This document shows, one piece after another, positions 1 through 5,085 of a DNA stretch of 8,254 nucleotides. This DNA is from Clostridiales bacterium (GTDB lineage Bacteria; Bacillota; Clostridia; Christensenellales; Christensenellaceae): positions 512 through 8,765 of the forward strand of contig DOMW01000057.1 of the NCBI GenBank assembly GCA_003510345.1, read 5' to 3'. Numbering within the stretch: position 1 is the first letter of the stretch; the number at the start of each line of letters is the position of its first letter. The notes under the pieces were generated by a model. That model had not been told where the DNA came from, ran no database searches, and was given only the letters and a program-made list of their open reading frames with translations. Made by a program: the position numbers and the translations under genes.

Positions 1-854
1 GCAAGGCCCGTATCAAGAAAATAGAGCTTGGGTGTTTTGACCGTCCGTTTAATCGCGTTATTGGAATAAGGCTTCAATAAGTAAATGATGCCGCTCGTCC
101 GCAGTATGGAAAGCCAGCGTTTCGCCGTCGGTTCGCTGATACCTACATCTCTTGAAATGGACGCCAGGTTGAGAAGCTGCCCGGTCATCGCGGCGCAGAC
201 GGTCATGAATTTCAGGAATTCCCCTTCATCGGCTACCTGCGTGAGTTTGCGAACATCTCTTTCCATATAGGTCTTTACATAGTCGGAATAAAAATTCTGC
301 CAACTGAACGCCGGTTGTACAAATAATTCGGGCATACAACCGCGATGGATAATCTGCCATACTTCGGTAATCGTCAAATTGATTTTGGATTTCTTACGCC
401 GCATAAGATAATCTAACGTGGGCAAAAACGGTTCCTTCCAGCTTTCGTTTCTCATTTCCCGCAGCGACAATCCTAAAAGTTCCAGAATACCCGCGCGTCC
501 CGCCAGACTTTCGGTTACATTTTTCATAAGTTCAAAGCTCTGTGAACCCGTCAAGAAATAGTCCCCTTTTTGCCGGCTTTTATCCAATGACATCTTGATA
601 TAGGGAAACAGTTGCGGCGCGTATTGCACTTCGTCAATGAATACGGGCGGGGGATTCAACTGCAAAAAGGCCGCCGGTTCCTCAACCGCGCGAGTGCGGA
701 CGGATAAATCGTCAAACGTTACACGGGCAATATCGGGCTTGATATTTTCGACCAGTGTTGTCTTTCCCACCTGCCTCGCGCCGGTGACGATTATGGCGCC
801 TTTCTCTTTTGCGCGTTCCAGAACCGCTGATTCTATGTGACGTTTGATGTACAT
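1..854 (-). CDS. AAA_14/DUF4143-type ATPase, partial (C-terminus beyond left edge)
   Basis: This frame is open from an ATG at 854 to the window edge, giving 284 codons of a family usually near 400-430 residues. Walker A is GARQVGKTT (about 25-33), Walker B is VFIDEVQYA (71-79), and a sensor-like LTGSQ lies at 101-105. A winged-helix-like stretch follows (about 228-258, SISRDVGISEPTAKRW), and the visible part ends at YFLDTGL. The start is supported by AGAGG at 863-867 on the minus strand and a promoter further upstream. It is colinear with the complete ATPase at 2541-3794 and shares the MYI start, GDY-LTGSQ, ESLAGR, RDVRKLTQVADE and LDTGL. Proteins of this type bind and probably hydrolyse ATP; their cellular role is not established. 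The missing part should hold the nuclease-like end of DUF4143. The family call is secure; the function is unknown. Confidence 0.9.
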   Translation of the reverse strand, partial: MYIKRHIESAVLERAKEKGAIIVTGARQVGKTTLVENIKPDIARVTFDDLSVRTRAVEEPAAFLQLNPPPVFIDEVQYAPQLFPYIKMSLDKSRQKGDYFLTGSQSFELMKNVTESLAGRAGILELLGLSLREMRNESWKEPFLPTLDYLMRRKKSKINLTITEVWQIIHRGCMPELFVQPAFSWQNFYSDYVKTYMERDVRKLTQVADEGEFLKFMTVCAAMTGQLLNLASISRDVGISEPTAKRWLSILRTSGIIYLLKPYSNNAIKRTVKTPKLYFLDTGL

Positions 855-869
855 GAAGAACTACCTCTG

Positions 870-1097
870 TTATGAAAATCTAATATATGATGTTATTATA
901 TCATAAGTTTTGCGGTTTTCAAGTATTATCCTTGTTATGATTTGTTCGGTTTGGATATCGTACATTATCGTGGCAAGGTTTATTTCTGCCGCTTCTGCCA
1001 AGATTTTTGATTTTTCAGTCGCATTCCTGACCGTATTTTTGAGCAGGTGTTCTTTGGTAACGGCGGTGTCTTTGACTGTGAAACGGATTTTATGCAT
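870..1097 (-). CDS. Hypothetical 75-residue protein, possibly truncated
   Basis: I do not recognise this protein. The ATG at 1097 overlaps the stop of the upstream chimeric ORF (TAA at 1090-1092) by eight bases, and an AAAAGG lies just ahead of it, an arrangement that suggests translational coupling. The first 50 or so residues are hydrophilic and mostly helical in character (MHKIRFTVKDTAVTKEHLL, then a segment rich in Ala, Glu and Lys). The last 20 or so are AT-rich in coding and overlap the promoter of the next gene, so the natural 3' end may have been lost when the ATPase gene came to lie beside it. There is no signal peptide or membrane segment. It could be the N-terminal remnant of a longer protein once in an operon with the MATE exporter. 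Confidence 0.4.
   Translation of the reverse strand: MHKIRFTVKDTAVTKEHLLKNTVRNATEKSKILAEAAEINLATIMYDIQTEQIITRIILENRKTYDIITSYIRFS
895..922 (-). promoter_or_regulatory. Promoter of the partial ATPase gene
   Basis: On the minus strand, TTGAAA (917-922) and TATAAT (895-900) are separated by 16 bp, a near-consensus sigma-A promoter about 40 bp upstream of the ATPase start. An inverted repeat TATGAT-N8-ATCATA (886-905) spans the -10 box and could be an operator; that role is inferred. The promoter lies inside the last codons of the 75-codon ORF upstream. Confidence 0.65.
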
Positions 1098-2082
1098 CGG
1101 CCTTTTCGGGCGGACACAAGCGCTTTAGGTTATCCCGCCGAATAAAAACAAAATTCAAAAGCAGCGTCAGCCCTTCCGTGACGGGCGCGACCAGCCATAC
1201 ACCTGTCATGCCAAGCAGCGGCGGGAATAGGAAGATGCATATCAATAAAATAACCAATCCGCGCGCGCATGAAATGACAGCAGATTCCATTGCCTTTCCA
1301 ATAGAGGTGAAGTAAAATGACGTAATGACATTGATGCCGGAAAACAGAAACGAGAGGCCGAAGACGGCGACGCCTAAACGTACCATTTGCGCGACGGCGT
1401 CGTTTTGCACAAAGAGACCGCCGTACCACCCGGCGCCCGCCAGCACCAGCCCAAACACCGCCGCGCCCGCAATCAGTACCATACGCATGGCGTCGCAATC
1501 GACCGCGCGGTAGATGTCGAAACCGTACCGCTCGTCAATTACATGGCCGCTTTGTGGAAGCCATACGTTGAATATGCTCTGGTAGGCGGCGTATATCTGG
1601 TGAACCGGCCCTTTGAAATGATACACCGCGAATTTGCTGCCCTGTAGGGTGCAAGTGTTTTTTAAGCCGCAATTTGGCGGGACGGTCATATAAATGTCAT
1701 ACAGGCATTCGTCCGTATCTGTGATGGACGGGTCGTCGTATGTGCGCTCAAAGAACAATGTTTGCCCGGTGATATACGCGCCGTACTTCTCCTGAAATAT
1801 GCCCCAATGTTGAGACAGGCTGCCGTAACTGCCCTTGTGGCGGTGATAGACGACGTGAAAGTCGTTTAGAATTTCTATGGAAATCTTTTTATCGCAAGCC
1901 GCGAAGCTATCCAGCGATACGTCTGCGCTTGTGAAAACGGGATTGGAAAGAGACTTTGACGCAATATTACGGCGGAATTCCATAGGCGATATATGCTGCT
2001 GCGCGGAGGCTGACTTACGGTATGTAAAGCGCTGTGCACAGATTGCTTCAGCACAATAGTTTTGAAACACCATATAAGGCAA
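1090..2082 (-). CDS. Chimeric ORF: GyrI-like regulator domain fused to the C-terminal part of a MATE exporter
   Basis: The frame encodes 330 residues from a TTG at 2082; an ATG at 2073 is an alternative, and neither has a clear ribosome binding site. Residues about 31-39 (ISPMEFRRN) look like the end of an AraC-type HTH. Residues about 66-200 are a GyrI-like effector-binding domain (FHVVYHRHKGSYG, SITDTDECLYDIYMTV, KFAVYHFKGPVHQIYAAYQ, ERYGFDIYRAVDCDAM). From about residue 201 the sequence becomes membrane protein with four hydrophobic helices (201-225, 231-258, 268-291, 292-314), including SGINVITSFYFTSIGK, typical of the last third of MATE efflux proteins; a full MATE protein has 12 helices and about 450 residues. 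Both parents are truncated and joined in frame near 1470-1490. The likely origin is a deletion between a regulator gene and a pump downstream of it. Transport is unlikely; soluble drug binding by the N-terminal part is possible. Confidence 0.75.
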   Translation of the reverse strand: MPYMVFQNYCAEAICAQRFTYRKSASAQQHISPMEFRRNIASKSLSNPVFTSADVSLDSFAACDKKISIEILNDFHVVYHRHKGSYGSLSQHWGIFQEKYGAYITGQTLFFERTYDDPSITDTDECLYDIYMTVPPNCGLKNTCTLQGSKFAVYHFKGPVHQIYAAYQSIFNVWLPQSGHVIDERYGFDIYRAVDCDAMRMVLIAGAAVFGLVLAGAGWYGGLFVQNDAVAQMVRLGVAVFGLSFLFSGINVITSFYFTSIGKAMESAVISCARGLVILLICIFLFPPLLGMTGVWLVAPVTEGLTLLLNFVFIRRDNLKRLCPPEKADA

Positions 2083-2139
2083 GCTGCCAGCGGGCTGGGA
2101 TTGACATGCAATCTTGGCTCGACTGGCAGAGTGGGTTTC

Positions 2140-2158
2140 TAGTACACTGCGTCAATTA
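2140..2158. mobile_element. Probable terminal end of the IS630-type element at a TA target
   Basis: The TA at 2140-2141 followed by GTACACTGCGTCAATTA lies directly after the transposase stop codon. IS630 elements insert at TA and end shortly after the transposase gene, so this is the expected place for the element terminus. The opposite terminus is not in the window, so the boundary rests on position and on resemblance to family ends. Confidence 0.4.
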
Positions 2159-2386
2159 AATATATGGATATAATCTGTGCAGCTTAATGCGGGCATAATC
2201 AGTGGTGAATTGCCAGTTCACGGGAACAGCTGTATTGTTGCGGGCGATGTTCCATGCATTCAGTTCACCGGCAAGTGTCTCCATATCAGGAATACGTCGG
2301 CCTCAGCATTGTGAAGTCATGGTGCTTAGTTCAATCTCAGCGATGTTTAGCCAACTCTCATGCTTAGGGGCAAGGTGCCTCAAATC
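2156..2386 (-). pseudogene. IS630-family transposase, C-terminal remnant
   Basis: Reading the minus strand from 2386 to the TAA at 2156-2158 gives the tail of an IS630 DDE transposase: APKHESWLNIAEIEL, then RRIPDMETLAGELNAWN, then VNWQFTTDYARIKLHRLYP and stop. The Glu in LNIAE matches the region of the third catalytic residue of the family. A TGA interrupts the frame at 2303-2305 and a TAG lies at 2387-2389; upstream of this the similarity fades, so only about 75 of some 340-360 codons remain. The sequence between this remnant and the promoter at 2478 shows no recognisable gene. An open frame on the plus strand at 2202-2450 is a shadow of this remnant. Confidence 0.8.
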
Positions 2387-2477
2387 CTATATGGTCTGGA
2401 AAGCCATCCGTGGTGAGGGAAAATTGGGCAACACGTATAAAAGATTGTGAGTCATGTCAGAATTCTACGCTAAGCGC

Positions 2478-2532
2478 TTGCCATATCCGGGTTGTTCGGC
2501 TATACTAAAATAGTATTTTTGAATAGACGGAG
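2478..2532 (+). promoter_or_regulatory. Promoter and ribosome binding site of the complete ATPase gene
   Basis: TTGCCA (2478-2483) and TATACT (2501-2506) are separated by 17 bp. A GGAG (2529-2532) stands eight bases before the ATG at 2541. The gene therefore appears to have its own promoter, independent of the decayed region upstream. Confidence 0.65.
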
Positions 2533-2540
2533 ATGGTGAT

Positions 2541-3794
2541 ATGTACATAACTCGCGCGATGGAGCAATCTATACGCAAAATATCCGACACGTTTCCCGTA
2601 TTGCTGGTGACAGGTCCGAGGCAGGTGGGGAAGACGACGCTGCTGAAGCATCTCGCTGAACCCGGGCGTAAATATGTGACGCTGGACGACCCGGATGTGC
2701 GCCTTATGGCAAAAACAGACCCCGCGCTGTTTATGCAGCGGTATACACCACCGCTGCTTATAGACGAAATACAGTATGCCCCGGAGCTGTTGCCATATAT
2801 CAAAATGAGCGTGTATGAAAACCGTGTCAACGGAGATTACTGGCTCACAGGTTCGCAAATGTTCCACATGATGAAAAACGCCAGCGAGTCACTCGCCGGC
2901 CGCGTGGGGATTGTCAACCTGTTGGGACTGTCGCAAAGCGAAATCGCGGGCGTTGCTTCCGAGGCGTTCACGACGGATAAGGACAGGCTGCTGAAACGGC
3001 TTGGCGTTGTGCCGAAGATGGGACTGACGGACGTTTATACGCGCATATTCACCGGCCCGATGCCCGCGATGTACAATGAAAATTCGCCCGGGCATGCGGA
3101 TTTTTACCGCTCGTACATCAACACATATTTGCAGCGCGATATTCGCGATTTAACCCAGGTTGCGGATGAGATGGCTTTTTTAAACTTTATGACGGTTGTG
3201 GCGGCGCGGACGTCGAGGATGATTCAATATGAGGAAATCGCGCGGGAGGTAGGCGTTTCCGCGCCTACAGTAAAGAATTGGCTTTCCATACTGGTATCCG
3301 GCGGCATTGTCGCGCTCGTTCAGCCATACCACAACAATGTATTAAAACGGGTTGTAAAAGCGCCGCTGCTCCATTTTCTGGATACGGGCCTGTGCGCGTT
3401 CCTCTTGAAGTGGGACAACGCCGAGACACTGGAACGCGGCGCCGCGTCGGGCGCGTTCTTCGAGAGCTATGTCTTTTCAGAGATTTACAAAAGCTACCTG
3501 AATGCCGGACGGACGCCGTCCATCTATTATTACCGTGACCGCGACCAAAAGGAAATTGACCTGTTAATCTATGAAAACGGTACGCTGTACCCTGTTGAAA
3601 TCAAGAAGACGGCATCGCCCAATGCGGACGCCATTAAGAACTTCAAAGTGCTGACGCCCGTAACCGAGCCGGAACGGTTCGGCGCGCTGGAACAATTGAA
3701 GATTGAAATAGGGACGGGTGCGGTTGTGTGCATGGCAAACGACCTGTTGCCGATTGACCGGAAGAATTGGGGCGTACCGGTGTGGCTGGTGTGA
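2541..3794 (+). CDS. AAA_14/DUF4143-type ATPase, complete
   Basis: The protein has 417 residues, normal length for the family. Walker A is GPRQVGKTT (25-33), Walker B is LLIDEIQYA (72-80), and a sensor-like WLTGSQ follows (101-106). A winged-helix-like stretch lies at about 229-258 (YEEIAREVGVSAPTVKNW). The C-terminal DUF4143 part carries E308, D340 and the E353-x-K355 pair in KEIDLLIYENGTLYPVEIKK, arranged like the active site of a PD-(D/E)XK nuclease-like fold. There is no signal peptide or membrane segment, so it should be cytoplasmic. The ATPase family is secure; DNA binding and cleavage are inferred from the motifs, and the biological role of this family is not established. Its closest visible relative is the gene at the left edge, in opposite orientation. 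Confidence 0.92.
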   Translation: MYITRAMEQSIRKISDTFPVLLVTGPRQVGKTTLLKHLAEPGRKYVTLDDPDVRLMAKTDPALFMQRYTPPLLIDEIQYAPELLPYIKMSVYENRVNGDYWLTGSQMFHMMKNASESLAGRVGIVNLLGLSQSEIAGVASEAFTTDKDRLLKRLGVVPKMGLTDVYTRIFTGPMPAMYNENSPGHADFYRSYINTYLQRDIRDLTQVADEMAFLNFMTVVAARTSRMIQYEEIAREVGVSAPTVKNWLSILVSGGIVALVQPYHNNVLKRVVKAPLLHFLDTGLCAFLLKWDNAETLERGAASGAFFESYVFSEIYKSYLNAGRTPSIYYYRDRDQKEIDLLIYENGTLYPVEIKKTASPNADAIKNFKVLTPVTEPERFGALEQLKIEIGTGAVVCMANDLLPIDRKNWGVPVWLV

Positions 3795-3805
3795 GTTGGA
3801 TAATG

Positions 3806-3937
3806 CTACTCCACCGTCACCTTAAAGCGGCATTTATCCGCACCGCCCAAAACGGTTTCAATTGTGTCTACAGTTATGTGCTTGTCCGTTAGCAAGTCGC
3901 CCAGAATATATAACTTGTAACATTGCAGTGAATGTAT
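3806..3937 (-). pseudogene. Short remnant of a protein C-terminus, unidentified
   Basis: On the minus strand a 43-codon frame ending in TAG at 3806-3808 reads LYILGDLLTDKHITVDTIE and then VLGGADKCRFKVTVE. The ending GGADKCRF resembles the G-D-x-C-x-F tail found in V4R and related ligand-binding domains, but this is a weak comparison. No start codon or ribosome binding site is present. The frame is the same as that of the acetyltransferase upstream, from which it is separated only by the TAG at 3938-3940. It is either the end of a lost gene or, less likely, an extension reached by stop-codon loss in relatives. Confidence 0.35.
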
Positions 3938-4357
3938 CTAAATACTTTTTGCCATTGTTTCCGCTTCCTGAACAGCGGTAAATCCCACGCGACTCCAAAA
4001 GCTTTTTCCTGTGTCATTTTCATTCAATATAAACACGGCGCACTTATCCATGCCAAGCAATTTTTGTTTGTTAATTGCCAGGCGGACAAGTTCTGTCGCG
4101 ATGCCCCTGCGCCGATACGCCGGCGATACGGCTAAATGGTAAATGAATGCCCTGCGTCCGTCATTGCCGCACAAGACTGTTGCGACGACGCGGCCATCCG
4201 CTTTGCAGACAAAGCTCTGACCCGGATTGCGCGACAGATACGCCCCAATACGTTCCTTTTCGTCCGCTTTGCTCAATCTGACTTCGGGAATGGAACGCCA
4301 GAGCGCGTATAGTTCCTCATATTCGGTTATACGCATTTCGCTGTAGGTAATCCCCAC
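3938..4357 (-). CDS. GNAT-family N-acetyltransferase
   Basis: This is a small, complete GNAT protein of 139 residues, the normal size for a single domain. The acetyl-CoA binding motif is LAVSPAYRRRGIATELV, with R-R-x-G-I-A as the pyrophosphate-binding loop, and the C-terminal FWSRVGF is the usual end of the fold. I chose the GTG at 4357 because GAGGG (4363-4367) lies five bases upstream; a GTG at 4363 and an ATG at 4336 (MRITEYEELY) are also possible. The acceptor substrate cannot be told. The gene starts about 30 bp after the repressor stop on the same strand and has no clear promoter of its own, so the two are probably cotranscribed. It may be a cargo gene of the integrated element. Confidence 0.85.
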   Translation of the reverse strand: MGITYSEMRITEYEELYALWRSIPEVRLSKADEKERIGAYLSRNPGQSFVCKADGRVVATVLCGNDGRRAFIYHLAVSPAYRRRGIATELVRLAINKQKLLGMDKCAVFILNENDTGKSFWSRVGFTAVQEAETMAKSI

Positions 4358-4389
4358 TTGCACCCTCGCAAAAGATATAAGTATAGAAT

Positions 4390-4671
4390 TTACGGCTTCG
4401 CGCCGTTGCCCGCAGCCGGTTCGTCCGGCGGCGTTTTGATAATCATGTTACCGTTGGCATCTGGCCAGTAGTTTGTGCGGCCCATTAAGTAATCCAGAGA
4501 CACGTCAAGATGGTCAGCAATTTTTATGGTAGTTTCGTGGTTGGGTTCTCGTTTACCATACTCGTACATTTGATAGGCTTGCTCTACCATACCCAGATAC
4601 TCCGCCATCGATTTTTGGGTAAAGCCTTTTGCTTTACGAAGCTCTTTTAGTCTTTCTGGAAATGTAGGCAT
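4390..4671 (-). CDS. Cro/CI-type (XRE) transcriptional repressor
   Basis: The protein has 93 residues. The N-terminal 65 or so form an XRE HTH (FPERLKELRKAKGFTQKSMAEYLGM, HTH about 18-40, with Q31 and Y33 in the predicted recognition helix), closing with the common LDVSLDYLMGRT. The remaining tail is short and polar with no oligomerisation or peptidase domain, so it is not a LexA-like cleavable repressor. AGGAG (4678-4682) lies six bases before the ATG. It is divergent from the excisionase-integrase genes and faces three repeated operator-like sites in the shared promoter region, so it most likely represses the integration genes and itself. Relief of repression may depend on another factor not seen here. 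Confidence 0.9.
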   Translation of the reverse strand: MPTFPERLKELRKAKGFTQKSMAEYLGMVEQAYQMYEYGKREPNHETTIKIADHLDVSLDYLMGRTNYWPDANGNMIIKTPPDEPAAGNGAKP

Positions 4672-4713
4672 AGAACACTCCTAAAAAATAATAAAAATAT
4701 TTTTGAAAAACCC

Positions 4714-4742
4714 TTGACACAATCATATCGATTGTGTATAAT
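4714..4742 (+). promoter_or_regulatory. Promoter of the excisionase-integrase operon
   Basis: TTGACA (4714-4719) and TATAAT (4737-4742) are both perfect consensus hexamers with a 17-bp spacer. An AT-rich tract with a perfect AAAAATATTTTT palindrome (4693-4704) lies where an UP element would sit. Such a strong promoter would need tight repression, and operator site 1 fills its whole spacer. The predicted transcript has a leader of about 80-100 bases before the excisionase-like frame. Confidence 0.8.
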
Positions 4743-4784
4743 GAGGTCAACACAATCAAAACGATTGTAAATCAAATTGATTGT
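4717..4784. promoter_or_regulatory. Three operator-like sites with the pattern ACAATC-N5-GATTGT
   Basis: Site 1 (4717-4737) has perfect 8-bp arms ACACAATC and GATTGTGT around a 5-base centre. Site 2 (4752-4768) has perfect 6-bp arms ACAATC and GATTGT, also with a 5-base centre. Site 3 (4768-4784) keeps GATTGT on the right but has TAAATC on the left. Centres are about 33 and 16 bp apart. Site 1 covers both core promoters; sites 2 and 3 lie downstream of the operon -10 box, and site 2 begins just beyond the -35 box of the repressor promoter. They are the natural binding sites for the adjacent XRE protein; binding is inferred. Confidence 0.75.
4722..4750 (-). promoter_or_regulatory. Promoter of the repressor gene, overlapping the operon promoter
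   Basis: On the minus strand, TTGACC (4745-4750) and TATGAT (4722-4727) are separated by 17 bp. The -10 box lies inside the spacer of the opposing promoter and within operator site 1, so the two promoters cannot easily be occupied together. The transcript would start near 4715 and enter the repressor gene at 4671. Confidence 0.65.
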
Positions 4785-4848
4785 GACACATAAACAGTAG
4801 CACACGTGACAGCCTGAGTCAAGGACGATACGGGAATGCCACGCGGAG

Positions 4849-5085
4849 TTGAAGCGTCTTGACCCGAATACGTGTGTTACGGAACACGCAATCAGAGGTA
4901 TGGTGAATCGCGGCGACATTCCCACCATCGACGTGGGTACCAAGGTGCTCATCAACTTCGATGTGTTCTTGGAAACATTGACGAGGTTGAGTACCGGCGA
5001 GGGCGGCAACAATGCACAAGGCCCGGGCGGCATTATGCCCATCCCCGAAAACCTGCCTAAATACCGTGGAAGGAGGGCCGGATAA
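4849..5085 (+). CDS. Excisionase-like small DNA-binding protein
   Basis: From a TTG at 4849 the frame gives 78 residues: KRLDPNTCVTEHAIRGMVNRG, then IPTIDVGTKVLINFDVFLETL, and a Gly/Pro-rich tail. The pattern (HTH followed by a short wing with VGTKxLIN) is that of excisionase-type proteins encoded just before tyrosine integrases. The protein-like frame continues upstream of the TTG as TIRECHAEL, which fits the N-terminus of such proteins better, but no ATG, GTG or TTG is found there before a stop; AAGG at 4821-4824 is the only ribosome-binding candidate. The true start may be non-standard or lost. The stop overlaps the integrase ATG by one base (TAATG), so translation of the two is coupled. 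It would assist excision of the element. Confidence 0.7.
   Translation: MKRLDPNTCVTEHAIRGMVNRGDIPTIDVGTKVLINFDVFLETLTRLSTGEGGNNAQGPGGIMPIPENLPKYRGRRAG

Noticed and set aside
1130..1498. 122-codon frame on the minus strand within the chimera
   Set aside because: It is an alternative frame of the MATE portion, Arg-rich and without family motifs.
2202..2450. 82-codon frame on the plus strand
   Set aside because: It lies opposite the IS630 transposase remnant, whose family motifs are clear on the minus strand.
4717..4784. CRISPR-like short repeats
   Set aside because: The three repeated units are inverted-repeat operators on promoters, differently spaced and without spacers or cas genes.
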